Made by a program: the position numbers and the translations under genes
Part shown: positions 45,316-55,523 of the stretch, piece by piece
Position numbering within the stretch: position 1 is the first letter of the stretch
Layout of the letters: each line of letters starts with the position of its first letter
Notes under the pieces: model-generated
The model's database searches: none
What the model saw: the letters and a program-made list of their open reading frames with translations, nothing else
What the model was told of the DNA's origin: nothing
Source of the DNA: UBA7672 sp040398425
Lineage (GTDB): Bacteria; Pseudomonadota; Alphaproteobacteria; Caulobacterales; Hyphomonadaceae
NCBI GenBank assembly: GCA_040398425.1
Contig: JBBATZ010000004.1
Coordinates: 1-64,000, forward strand
Direction of reading: 5' to 3'
DNA length: 64,000 bases

Positions 45316-46050
45316 TCAGTGAGAGGCCGGTCCGGCTTCCTTTGCCCACGCGCCGCTGGCGTCGCGTTTGTAGAAAACGAACAGCGTCGGATCCCAGCTG
45401 GGGGTATCCTGCCCGGTAGCGTGGAAGATCGCGTGCGGTCCGTGCGCTTCCCACCAGACCTGGCTGTCCTCGGTGTAGCCGAACGGGCCGCAGGCGGAGA
45501 TCGGGCCGTCCTGATCTTTCTGCAGTTCATCCAGGAAGGCGTCGTCGGGGGCGAGTTGGAAGGTGGCGCCCATGGCATCGGGGCGCGTCTTGCAGCGGGC
45601 GCGCTCCGCTTCCGGGGCGTCAGCCAGCCTGGTCATCGCGACGTCTTCAGCGGTCTTGCCCTCCGGAATGTCGAACACATAGGCGATCACGCTTGAGATC
45701 GGCGGATCGGGAGGGGCGATTGTCTGCGTAACGGTGAGGTCGGTCGGATTGGTGAAGGCATAGCTGAAAGCGAGGCCGTCCCGGCCGGTGGCGCTGCAAT
45801 CCTGCGACCGGAACACCAGAACCTCGTCGGGCGTGCGCTGGACCTCCTCCATCTTCCAGGCGCACTTCGGATCGAAGAGGATGTCCTTGGAGCCATCGTT
45901 GCGGAGGAAAGTCTCTTCCGTGGTGCAGACCCCGGCCATGGGGGTGAGGGGGCCGGTGCAGGCGGCGGCTGTTTCTGTCGCAGGGGCCTCTGATTTGGGC
46001 GCGCAGGCGAAAAGGCCTATTGCGGCAAGGCCTATGGCGACGCGTTTCAT
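45316..46050 (-). CDS. Hypothetical lipoprotein B (paralogue of 41110-41880)
   Basis: A 244-residue protein with a lipobox-like signal (IGLFACAP, Cys16). The Cys pattern and the C-terminal block SACGPFGY...VWWEAHGPHAIFHATGQDTPSWDP match lipoprotein A 3.5 kb away. It lies upstream of the MFS gene on the same strand, and diverges from ettA. Function unknown. Confidence 0.75.
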   Translation of the reverse strand: MKRVAIGLAAIGLFACAPKSEAPATETAAACTGPLTPMAGVCTTEETFLRNDGSKDILFDPKCAWKMEEVQRTPDEVLVFRSQDCSATGRDGLAFSYAFTNPTDLTVTQTIAPPDPPISSVIAYVFDIPEGKTAEDVAMTRLADAPEAERARCKTRPDAMGATFQLAPDDAFLDELQKDQDGPISACGPFGYTEDSQVWWEAHGPHAIFHATGQDTPSWDPTLFVFYKRDASGAWAKEAGPASH

Positions 46051-46145
46051 GGCTGTTTCCTTATCCCCGGGCCTGCAGCCTTGATCTAATCGGCGCGACT
46101 TGTCATCTACCAGCCGCTTGTCTCCCCGCCCGCAGGAACCTCCCG

Positions 46146-47810
<1,665 letters not shown>

Positions 47811-47833
47811 TCTTTCAAACGATGCAACTTGTT

Positions 47834-47865
47834 CCGCTCATCCCGACGAAGGTCGGGACGAGCGG
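47834..47865. repeat. REP-like hairpin between ettA and methyltransferase gene
   Basis: CCGCTCATCCCGAC pairs with GTCGGGACGAGCGG around GAAG, with one G-U pair. A further TCATCCCGGC copy starts at about 47881. There is no T-run. It lies between convergent genes and resembles common intergenic palindromes in this group. Confidence 0.7.
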
Positions 47866-47880
47866 CGAGGGGCATCCGCG

Positions 47881-48633
47881 TCATCCCGGCTTGCGGAACC
47901 GGTAGATGATCTGGTCGGTCTTACCCCGGATTTCGGGGCGCATCACCATGACCGTGTGATCATCGGCGGGCTTGCGCAGGGCATCATGCTCGCCGTCAAA
48001 CCGGAATCCCGCCGCCTCGATCTCGCGACGGAGCACCGCCGGGTCGATGCGGTGGACGGTGTCGGGCGCGTTGGCTGTGGCGGCGTTCGCGACATGGTCG
48101 ATGACGATGTAGATGCCCCCGGGCTTCAGCGCGTTGAACACTTTCACGTTCATCTGCTCGGCTAGATCGGCCGGGAACTTGCGCTGGTGGAGGTCGTGGT
48201 AGTTCTGCGAGGTGAAAACCATGTCGAGCGGCTCGGGGAAGGCGAGGTCGCTGAAGGCGGACCGCAGCGTGACGATTTCCTGCGGATAGGCCTTCGACAG
48301 GATGTCGAGAGAGTCGCCGTAGAGGACGGGCTTCGTCCGCATGAACTCGTCGGGACTCCAGGCGTAGACCTTGCCTGTCGGGCCGGCCTTCGCCACGAAC
48401 AGTCGCGTGAAGTATCCGGCGCCCTGCATGATGTCCGCGACTTTCCAGCCGGGCTGGATGTTCGCCAGGTCGAGGACGGCATCGCCGCGGCGCTGGGCGT
48501 CGAGCGCGACGTCTTCAGCCGGCCGGCGCGGATCTGCCATTGCTGCGGATGTTGGGACCGGCGCGGTGTTCGGCGCCATTGATGCGCAAGCGGCGAGACA
48601 GAGCGCGGCTGCGGTCAGCATCAGCTGCTTCAT
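47881..48633 (-). CDS. SAM-dependent methyltransferase-fold protein with lipoprotein signal
   Basis: A 250-residue protein. The N-terminus MKQLMLTAAALCLAACASM is a clear lipobox signal. The rest is a class I methyltransferase fold: VADIMQGAGYFTRLFVAKAG is motif I, DMVFTSQNYHDLH follows, and NALKPGGIYIVIDH is the motif III region. This matches the COG4798-type predicted methyltransferases, which often carry export signals. SAM is not expected outside the cytoplasm, so the true activity is unclear. The start 48633 was picked for the signal peptide; ATGs at 48642 and 48690 are alternatives. Confidence 0.82.
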   Translation of the reverse strand: MKQLMLTAAALCLAACASMAPNTAPVPTSAAMADPRRPAEDVALDAQRRGDAVLDLANIQPGWKVADIMQGAGYFTRLFVAKAGPTGKVYAWSPDEFMRTKPVLYGDSLDILSKAYPQEIVTLRSAFSDLAFPEPLDMVFTSQNYHDLHQRKFPADLAEQMNVKVFNALKPGGIYIVIDHVANAATANAPDTVHRIDPAVLRREIEAAGFRFDGEHDALRKPADDHTVMVMRPEIRGKTDQIIYRFRKPG

Positions 48634-48766
48634 CGTCCGCATGCCTGATGTAGAGTCTTGTCGCGTCATGTGCAGTCCCGCCCGGTACATTCAAAATCTG
48701 AACGCACCATGTGGAAATGCGCAGTGACGTCAACACACGCTTGCGCGTGTGCGGCGCGATGCAGCG

Positions 48767-49687
48767 TTAGGCTACGCGCAGCTCGCCCGTGCCATCAAGC
48801 GGCACGCCCTTGGGCCAGGTCTGTTCGACACGCTCGCGGCTGACGCCCATCACTTCGGCGACGCGGGGCAGGGTGGGCTTCTCGCCGAGCTTGAGCAGGC
48901 CATCGGCGGCCTGCGCGATCTGCAGCGGGGTGAGCGGCGCTTCGGCGCGCGGGAGTTCTACGGCCTGTACATGCGTGGTCATGCGGAGGTCGCGGAAGGC
49001 GGCGGCGCGGCGGGCGACGGCCTTGCGGGCAATCTCGCGGAGCTCTTCTTCCGACTTCGGTGCGCGGCGTGCACGCGTTGGCTTGGTCTCGGCAGGCGCT
49101 GCTTCCGATGCGGTTGCTTCGGGGGGCGCGACGTTCGAGCGGGCGGTCTCGGCGCGGGCCGTTTCCATCGCGAATTCCGCGGCTGCCAGTTCGGCGGCTT
49201 CCTTGCGGCGCTGGGCCTGACGCGTGGCCATTGTCTCGGCATCCATCGCCTTGCGGCCTTCGACGATCCACGCCATCGCGGGCTTGGCGAACGCGAAGAT
49301 ATAGAACACCGCATCGATGGTGAAGGCGGGCGGCAGGTGGGCGCCGGCAGGCGCATTCACTTTCACGATCTCCCAGCCCATGTGCACGCCGATATTGGTG
49401 GCGAAGGCAAAGCCGACGCAGCAGGCGAGGGCGGGCAGCAGCACGGCATAGTCCACCTTGCCGCCATCGGACTTGCGATGCTTGATCGCGTGCATGGCGC
49501 CGGAAGCTGCGCAGTTAACGAGGCCGATGCCGAAGGCCATCATCGCGGCGAAGGCGGCGACGCACAGCCAGCTGATATCCATCTGCGGCCAGAACATGCC
49601 GAGGACGCCGCCCGTGGCGAGCGTTGCGCCCGACAGGGTGAGGCCCCATGCGAAGATCGACGACCAAGTGTAATTACGCTGTTCCAT
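48767..49687 (-). CDS. Membrane protein with cytoplasmic coiled coil and C-terminal helix-turn-helix
   Basis: A 306-residue protein. Four hydrophobic helices are visible near residues 12-33, 38-60, 78-99 and 120-142. Then comes a charged, Ala-rich coiled-coil stretch (about 145-180), a Pro/Ala linker, a basic stretch (203-235), and a C-terminal segment (254-292) with LPRVAEVMGVSRERVEQTW that reads as a helix-turn-helix. This suggests a membrane-tethered DNA-binding protein. I do not recognise a family; the first half vaguely recalls mobilisation or DUF2637-type membrane proteins. Confidence 0.7.
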   Translation of the reverse strand: MEQRNYTWSSIFAWGLTLSGATLATGGVLGMFWPQMDISWLCVAAFAAMMAFGIGLVNCAASGAMHAIKHRKSDGGKVDYAVLLPALACCVGFAFATNIGVHMGWEIVKVNAPAGAHLPPAFTIDAVFYIFAFAKPAMAWIVEGRKAMDAETMATRQAQRRKEAAELAAAEFAMETARAETARSNVAPPEATASEAAPAETKPTRARRAPKSEEELREIARKAVARRAAAFRDLRMTTHVQAVELPRAEAPLTPLQIAQAADGLLKLGEKPTLPRVAEVMGVSRERVEQTWPKGVPLDGTGELRVA

Positions 49688-49874
49688 CCCCCGAAGATCG
49701 CGCGTGCAGGTTCATGACTCGTGAACGACAGTTTCGTGGTTGTGAATCAGGGGCGTGCGAAGGTCGATGCGAAGGCGCATCAACAAAAAGACTTGCTGCT
49801 GTTCGCTTTCGGCGTTGTGCGCGCGGCAGTTTCTGCAGCGATGTCGGCAGAGTTTGCCGGGCGAGAGCCCAGCA

Positions 49875-50519
49875 TCATGCTTTAGGTCGCCAGACGACTT
49901 CGCGCCAATGCCGCCGGTCTGCGGACATGTGAGGTCCATAGTCGATGTCGCGTCCGAAGCTCTTTTCCAGCATCGCCTGGTCAAGTGCGGGCAACACGTG
50001 AGAGAGCAACGCCGGAGCGTCCGCTTCCTGTTTGACCATCATCGTTATGCCGCTGAACGTGACGGCGCCTTCGAAGCGGAATGGAATCCGCGCGGGACGA
50101 TTGACGCCCCAATCGTATTCCGCAGTCCAGCGCACCGACAGCGAGTCCGCGGCAAGCCAATCGCCGAACTCAAGCACTGTGTTGTCGAGCGCGGGCGCAT
50201 CATTGCCATACCAGGCTTCTGTTGCAGGGGGTGCGACCAGACGAGTCCGGGCAAGTTGAGCTAGCTCCGCTGGAAATGCCTTCCCGTCGATGGGCATCCT
50301 CAAGGAGGGGGCTGGGGCGCCGTCGTCTCCCGACTGGTCGTCGACGGTGATCTCGAGATTCCAAAAAGCCCTGGAGTGGGCGAGCCCGTAGAGCCAGGCG
50401 TGTTTTGGCTTGCCCAGCAACGTCCTGCCGGCGGGCGCCCAGTCTTCCGTCTGGATGACGAGGCCGAGCGTCGCCGCTTCAACTGTATCGATGACCGTGT
50501 TGTCGACGTGCAGGGGCAT
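49875..50519 (-). CDS. Hypothetical protein
   Basis: A 214-residue protein from ATG 50519 without signal peptide or membrane helix. It is rich in Trp, Asp and Ala (RTLLGKPKHAWLYGLAHSRAFWNLEI, EYDWGVNRPARIPFRFEGAVTFSG). No family is recognised. It lies upstream of, and divergent from, nrdA. Codon use is like its neighbours. Confidence 0.65.
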   Translation of the reverse strand: MPLHVDNTVIDTVEAATLGLVIQTEDWAPAGRTLLGKPKHAWLYGLAHSRAFWNLEITVDDQSGDDGAPAPSLRMPIDGKAFPAELAQLARTRLVAPPATEAWYGNDAPALDNTVLEFGDWLAADSLSVRWTAEYDWGVNRPARIPFRFEGAVTFSGITMMVKQEADAPALLSHVLPALDQAMLEKSFGRDIDYGPHMSADRRHWREVVWRPKA

Positions 50520-50731
50520 GGCGGTTCCGGACGAGCTAGCGCGACGCCGGCAGCGGCGAGCTTCTCCCAACTTCCATGGATTCAAGGGCTAGCGGATAGC
50601 CTCTCGACTCGGGGTGGCGGGGGTCTTCAAGAGCAATGGTTAACGAGCCTTAAATCCCCTAATTTCTCTTCCGTGGATAAACGAAAATATTCCCCCGTCA
50701 GGCGTGTTGACGGTCCATTAGGGATGTGGCG

Positions 50732-50779
50732 ACACTATATGTAGCGTCCGGCCTGGCGCACGATACCAATCCATGGGGT
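50732..50779 (+). promoter_or_regulatory. Paired NrdR boxes upstream of nrdA
   Basis: ACACTATATGTAGCGT at 50732-50747 matches the NrdR consensus ACACWATATATWGTGT at 14 of 16 positions. A weaker partner, TACCAATCCATGGGGT at 50764-50779, lies 32 bases downstream and matches about 9 of 16. A 31-32-base offset is the spacing known for tandem NrdR boxes. NrdR represses ribonucleotide reductase genes when bound to (d)ATP. Confidence 0.75.
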
Positions 50780-50832
50780 TATGCCGATCCCGGCCGGAAT
50801 TAACCATTTTTGGCCTCTAACGAGAGTTTTCG

Positions 50833-52692
50833 ATGTCCGCAGAAGCCGTCACCACCGAAGAAAAAACCTCCGTCCGCCGCGGGAAACCCAAGGCGCAGGC
50901 CAACCTTCGCATCGTCGAGGGCGTCCGGACGGACCCGTCGCGGGACGCCCTGCTGACCGATTTCGGCAAGAAGACGCTCGACGACCGCTATGTTCTTCCC
51001 GGCGAGTCTTACCAGGACATGTTTGCCCGAGTCGCGTTCGTTTATGCGGATGATGCCGGGCATGCGCAACGGATTTACGACTACATTTCAAAACTCTGGT
51101 TCATGCCGGCGACCCCGGTCCTGTCGAATGGCGGGGCGGATCGCGGCCTGCCTATCTCCTGCTTCCTGAACGGGGTTTCCGACTCGCTGGACGGGATCGT
51201 CGAGACCTGGAACGAGAACGTCTGGCTGGCCTCCAATGGCGGCGGCATTGGCACCTATTGGGGTGAAGTCCGCTCGATCGGCGAGAAGGTCGGCCAGAAC
51301 GGGCAGACCTCGGGCATCATCCCCTTCATCCGCGTGATGGATTCGCTGACGCTGGCGATCAGCCAAGGCTCGCTGCGCCGCGGCTCGGCGGCCTGCTATC
51401 TCGACGTCTTCCACCCGGAAATCGAGGAATTCCTCGAGATTCGCAAAGCTGCTGGCGACTTCAACCGCAAGTCGCTCAACCTGCACCACGGCATCAACAT
51501 CACCGACGAGTTCATGGAAGCCGTGCGCCAGGACGCGCCGTTCCAGCTGAAGTCGCCGAAAAGTGGCACGGTGATGAAGGAGATCTCGGCCCGCAAGCTG
51601 TGGCAGAAGATTCTCGAGCTCCGCATGGCGACGGGCGAGCCCTACCTGCTGTTCACTGACACCGTGAACAACTCGATGCCGGCGCACCAGCGCCAGCTGG
51701 GCTTCAAGGTTCGCCAATCGAACCTGTGCTCCGAGATCATGCTGCACACCGGCCTCGATCACCTCGGTCAGGACCGTACGGCGGTCTGCTGCCTGTCGTC
51801 GGTCAACGCCGAGAAGTTCCTGGAGTGGAAGAGCGAGGAAATGTTCCTCGAAGACGTGTTCCGCTTCCTCGATAACGTGCTGGAAGACTTCATCAAGCGC
51901 GCACCGAAGGAAATGGCGCGTGCGGTTTACTCGGCGCAGCGTGAACGCTCGGTCGGCCTTGGCCTGATGGGCTTCCACTCCTTCCTGCAATCGCAGAACG
52001 TGGCCATGGAATCGGCGACGGCGAAGGCCTGGAACAATGTGATGTTCAAGCACCTTCGCCGTGGCGCGGATGCGGCTTCGGTGAAGCTCGCGAAAGAGCG
52101 GGGCGCGTGCCCGGATGCCGCCGATTGCGGGGTCATGGCGCGCTTCTCTCACAAGCTTGCAATTGCACCGACGGCGTCGATCTCGATCATCTGTGGTGGA
52201 ACGTCGGCGGGGATCGAGCCGATCCCGGCCAACATCTACACGCACAAGACGCTGTCGGGCTCGTTCTCGGTCAAGAACCCGTTCCTCGAAGCCATTCTGG
52301 AGAAGAGCGGCAACAACACGCCGGGCATCTGGGCTTCGATTCTTGAGCACGAGGGCTCGGTGCAGCATCTCGATTGCCTGTCCGAACAGGACAAGCTGGT
52401 GTTCCGCACCGCTTTCGAGATCGACCAGCGCTGGGTGATCGAACTTGCGGCAGACCGGACCCCGTATATCTGCCAGGGCCAGTCGCTGAACCTGTTCCTC
52501 GCGGCCGACATCGATAAGTGGGATCTCCACATGCTGCACTGGACGGCGTGGGAGAAGGGCCTGAAATCGCTCTACTATTGCCGCTCGAAGTCGATCCAGC
52601 GCGCAGGGTTCGCAGGCTCCGAGAAGGAGAAGGCGGTAACCTTCGCCAAGGAAGAGAAGACAGACTACGAGGAATGCCTCGCCTGTCAGTAA
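50833..52692 (+). CDS. nrdA: Ribonucleoside-diphosphate reductase, alpha subunit
   Basis: A 619-residue class I reductase large chain. SCFLNGVSDSL holds the first active-site Cys, NLCSEI the thiyl-radical Cys and TAVCCLSSVN the second redox Cys. LYYCRSK contains the tandem Tyr of the radical pathway, and the C-terminal CLAC (615-618) is the electron-shuttling pair. The N-terminus lacks an obvious ATP-cone, so dATP overall inhibition may be absent. It is preceded by paired NrdR boxes. The partner nrdB lies 2.9 kb downstream, separated by three unrelated genes. Confidence 0.96.
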   Translation: MSAEAVTTEEKTSVRRGKPKAQANLRIVEGVRTDPSRDALLTDFGKKTLDDRYVLPGESYQDMFARVAFVYADDAGHAQRIYDYISKLWFMPATPVLSNGGADRGLPISCFLNGVSDSLDGIVETWNENVWLASNGGGIGTYWGEVRSIGEKVGQNGQTSGIIPFIRVMDSLTLAISQGSLRRGSAACYLDVFHPEIEEFLEIRKAAGDFNRKSLNLHHGINITDEFMEAVRQDAPFQLKSPKSGTVMKEISARKLWQKILELRMATGEPYLLFTDTVNNSMPAHQRQLGFKVRQSNLCSEIMLHTGLDHLGQDRTAVCCLSSVNAEKFLEWKSEEMFLEDVFRFLDNVLEDFIKRAPKEMARAVYSAQRERSVGLGLMGFHSFLQSQNVAMESATAKAWNNVMFKHLRRGADAASVKLAKERGACPDAADCGVMARFSHKLAIAPTASISIICGGTSAGIEPIPANIYTHKTLSGSFSVKNPFLEAILEKSGNNTPGIWASILEHEGSVQHLDCLSEQDKLVFRTAFEIDQRWVIELAADRTPYICQGQSLNLFLAADIDKWDLHMLHWTAWEKGLKSLYYCRSKSIQRAGFAGSEKEKAVTFAKEEKTDYEECLACQ

Positions 52693-52889
52693 AGTGTCGT
52701 CAGGCGGGGGGCTCGCCCGAATCTGCGGCAGGCTCTTTGCACGTCATGAGGCGGTCTCCGAAAGGGGGTGCCGTTTTGCCCGTTACGCTTGCGGAAGCAC
52801 TCGCCTCGGAGGTTGTGACAAAGGCCGTCCTGAGGTAGTTTCAAGGGGGAGAGAGAAGATCGGCTGGGCCGGGCAGGAACGTAATTTAG

Positions 52890-52910
52890 CCAAACGCGTT
52901 AAACGTTTGG
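52890..52910. promoter_or_regulatory. Palindrome upstream of the 52965 lipoprotein gene
   Basis: CCAAACG, a seven-base spacer CGTTAAA, then CGTTTGG. It lies 55 bases before the start codon and looks like an operator for a dimeric regulator. The regulator is unknown. Confidence 0.45.
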
Positions 52911-52964
52911 CAATTTGGTGGGTACAGCCTTTCGGTTCAACCAGGTCTGGGACGAGCAGTTAAA

Positions 52965-53717
52965 ATGATTGCAAGCCTCGCAGGTAGTGTCGTCGTCATG
53001 TCGTGCCTCGGATGTGCGACCCCTCCGTCTGACACCACACTGATCGTGACTGAGATCCGTCCAGTAGAGGGCGCTCAGTCGTTCACATCGAGCGATACGC
53101 CTCGAGATCTCATCATCGAACAGACGACGGCGCCGATGTTCGGCACGCCGCTTCGCGTCGGCACTGATTTCAGCCCGACGAACCTGGCAAGCCCTCTGGC
53201 GGCTGCGCGGTTCGAGGCTCTGGATCTCACGACTCCCATGCCCGTCCGCGGCATGAAGGGCGACCGCTTCGGCGGTGAAGTCTCGTTCGCCGCTTCCGGC
53301 CAGTCCACAGGCCTTGGCCTCGACCTGTCATTCACGCCGCGCGCCCAGATCGAACGCAACCGCGCCGGCAACAATGTGGCCCGAACGGGCGCCGAATTCC
53401 GCGTCGGTACAAACCTCGTCGACCGCGACCTGCGCGGGACGAAAGCTGCCGCGCCGTCTTGGTACTTCTTCGTTGGCGCCGACAACGAAGCCCTTGTCTG
53501 GAACGTTGCCGACCAACGCGCGATGGATGGCGCGAGCCTGCGTGACCAGGCCACGGTTGGCGATCTCCAGGTCGGCGTCGCCTGGACCACGGGCCAGGGC
53601 GCGCAGCTTTCGCTTGGCCTTGTCGAACGGAAACTCCGCTATAACGACATCGCCGGCGACCAGGACGTGAAGATGCGCGAACAGTTCGCGGCTTTCAGCT
53701 ACACGCTGAAATACTAG
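52965..53717 (+). CDS. Hypothetical envelope lipoprotein with beta-barrel-like C-terminus
   Basis: A 250-residue protein with an export signal and lipobox-like LGC near residue 17. The mature part has alternating hydrophobic strands (GLGLDLSFTPRAQIERN, AEFRVGTNL, WYFFVGADNEALVWNV, LQVGVAWTTGQGAQLSLGLVERKLRY) and ends AAFSYTLKY, as in outer-membrane beta-barrel proteins. It faintly recalls LpxR-type barrels, but this is too weak to name it. It sits between nrdA and nrdB and has its own terminator. Confidence 0.7.
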   Translation: MIASLAGSVVVMSCLGCATPPSDTTLIVTEIRPVEGAQSFTSSDTPRDLIIEQTTAPMFGTPLRVGTDFSPTNLASPLAAARFEALDLTTPMPVRGMKGDRFGGEVSFAASGQSTGLGLDLSFTPRAQIERNRAGNNVARTGAEFRVGTNLVDRDLRGTKAAAPSWYFFVGADNEALVWNVADQRAMDGASLRDQATVGDLQVGVAWTTGQGAQLSLGLVERKLRYNDIAGDQDVKMREQFAAFSYTLKY

Positions 53718-53743
53718 TCGCAGTACGGGTTTCTAGTTTCTGC

Positions 53744-53776
53744 AAAGGCCGTCCCGTCCGGGCGGCCTTTGTCTTT
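53744..53776 (+). terminator. Rho-independent terminator
   Basis: AAAGGCCG (53744-53751) pairs with CGGCCTTT (53763-53770), followed by GTCTTTTG. It lies 27 bases after the stop of the envelope lipoprotein gene. Confidence 0.85.
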
Positions 53777-53947
53777 TGAAGACTGACATTTTCCTTCAGA
53801 CTTGCGTTCGCTCGGCGTTGGGTTTTGCGAACCCGGTCGTCATGGCGGCCAGTATCGCCGCAGACGCGCGATGTAGGTTTGGCGAGACGCGAAATCGAGG
53901 GTTCTGGAAGCCAGGGCGTTGAGTTTGCCCCAGATGTTTCTGGACGT

Positions 53948-53970
53948 GCGTGTGCAGATTCGGCGGATAA
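53948..53970. repeat. 23-base motif, copy 2 of 2
   Basis: Same as 4406-4428 except one base (A to G at the 15th position). It lies in a gene-free stretch between the lipoprotein terminator and the small gene at 54120. Confidence 0.7.
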
Positions 53971-54119
53971 GAGGGTGCGGCGTGAGACGGCCTCGCTGAC
54001 GTCAGACTGTCCGATACCGCACAAAGTTCCCAACCAACGCGTGCTATGTACGCTAGCTAGCTTAACGTCAGGACGCGAAGAGACACCCTCGCGTCCGGAA
54101 CAGCGGGTTAGGGTGAGCT

Positions 54120-54317
54120 GTGGACGACCTGACACTTGCGACGTTGCATGCAGACCGCGAACGACTTGGGAAAGCGTTGCATGACTATGCGCAGGCGCAA
54201 CGCAGCATCCACCCATCGGAAACCGATATTGCAGCGCTACGCGCGCGGCTCGAAATTCTCGACCGGTTGATTTCGCGGCATACGCGCAAGTCGCAAGGCA
54301 CAAGTTCCTTTGGATAG
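54120..54317 (+). CDS. Small hypothetical protein, possibly coiled coil
   Basis: A 65-residue frame from GTG with GGGTGAG directly upstream. MDDLTLATLHADRERLGKALHDYAQAQ and IAALRARLEILDRLISRH read as two amphipathic helices. It is convergent with the secreted protein gene. No family is recognised; the codon pattern looks coding. Confidence 0.45.
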   Translation: MDDLTLATLHADRERLGKALHDYAQAQRSIHPSETDIAALRARLEILDRLISRHTRKSQGTSSFG

Positions 54318-54341
54318 CGTCCAGGCTGTCGGGCTGAGCGA

Positions 54342-55370
54342 TCAGCGCTTGCCGCTTGTCGGCGCAGCCGCCGCTGCTTCCTTGAGGCGGGCCCCGCCGA
54401 GGATGCCGTCCATCGCGTAATTGCCTTCGTGGCAGGCGTATTCGTAGACATTGCCCTTGCCGGGCTTGAACGCATACTCGCCCGACCAGGCGGCTGTGTA
54501 ATGGCCCGGATCGTCGACGCGGAACCGGTAGAGCAGTTCGTCGGCAGCAACGCGCGTGAAGCGTTCGGTGACCGTGCCTTGCGGCGAGAGCGGCGTCTGT
54601 GTGCGCGAGGTCTGGATCGGATTTACGTTGCGCGTTTCGGACACGAGCGTGTCGCCCTCCCACCACGCAACGCTGTCGCCAAGCCACGGCTTGATGACGG
54701 CGGGCTTGTGGCTGGCGCGCGCCTGTTCAGCGGAGGCGTAGATCGGGATGATGCGCGCGTCGTGCACCATCTCGACAAGGATGACGAGGTGATCGGACGT
54801 CAGATGGAATTCGTAATTGTTATTGTAGAGGCCGCTGAGCATCACCGGGCCGCCACCATCGCTCTGCGCGATCAGGCACCGTTCGCGGAGAGGCAGGTCT
54901 TCAGGGCCCGCATACTCGCCATTGCCTGAGCGGTACTCGACGCCTTCACGGATCGGCAGGGCGAGGCTCTTCGCGCGGTCGCGAAACGGGATCTTGCCGT
55001 CAGCGGGTTCGACGATGAACGACGACCGCGCCTCACCGCGCACGCGCATGAGGCCGATGCCGGGATCGGTCCAGAACGCGTTGTAGCCAGCCTGGCTGTT
55101 GGCGTCCTTGAAGGCGCCGGCGCTCAGATCGGACGGGGCGTTGGCGGCCTTGTTGCGCTCGACCGCGGCGGTCTCCAGCGCATCGGCTTCGACCTTGGGA
55201 ACGACGAGCTGGGCGAATGTCTGTGGACGTTCAAGCCGCGTGGCCGAGGCGTTGGTCCAGACGCCGTCGAAGCTGGGCCGCGTTGGCGTAGCGGAGGACT
55301 GGGCGAGGGCGGGTGCGGTCAGGGCGGCGGCCATGGCGGCTCCCATCAGCAATCTCGCGAATAAGGCCAT
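54342..55370 (-). CDS. Secreted hypothetical protein
   Basis: A 342-residue exported protein with signal peptide MALFARLLMGAAMAAALTAPALAQ. The mature part begins with a PSFDGVWTNAS segment and includes RERCLIAQSDGGGPVML, HLVILVEMVHDARIIP and WLGDSVAWWEGDTLVSETRNVNP. Proteins with the GDSV-x-WWEGDTLV block are common in Hyphomonadaceae and Sphingomonads but uncharacterised. The ATG at 55370 is six bases after GGGAG and is preferred to ATGs at 55376 and 55400. It lies opposite and upstream of nrdB, sharing its promoter region. Confidence 0.8.
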   Translation of the reverse strand: MALFARLLMGAAMAAALTAPALAQSSATPTRPSFDGVWTNASATRLERPQTFAQLVVPKVEADALETAAVERNKAANAPSDLSAGAFKDANSQAGYNAFWTDPGIGLMRVRGEARSSFIVEPADGKIPFRDRAKSLALPIREGVEYRSGNGEYAGPEDLPLRERCLIAQSDGGGPVMLSGLYNNNYEFHLTSDHLVILVEMVHDARIIPIYASAEQARASHKPAVIKPWLGDSVAWWEGDTLVSETRNVNPIQTSRTQTPLSPQGTVTERFTRVAADELLYRFRVDDPGHYTAAWSGEYAFKPGKGNVYEYACHEGNYAMDGILGGARLKEAAAAAPTSGKR

Positions 55371-55523
55371 GACCATCTCCCTGTTGTGAGTGGGGAGCAT
55401 AGCGAAGGGGCGCCAGCCCCGCGACCATTTCGTTGTGGATGTTGCGTGCAGGGGACTGGCGTCAAAACGACGTTGTGGAAGACTCGTCCGATCGGCGATG
55501 AGTCAAGAGAAAATTAACCTTTT

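Larger units (their letters stand above)
53718..54119. other. Intergenic region with terminator and repeated motif
   Basis: About 400 bases without a supported gene. It contains the terminator at 53744-53776 and copy 2 of the 23-base motif at 53948-53970. A long minus-strand frame covers it but has no family resemblance or start signal. Confidence 0.6.

Noticed and set aside
53695..54687. 330-residue minus-strand frame
   Set aside because: It spans a terminator, a gene-free region and overlaps two better genes; composition is not protein-like.
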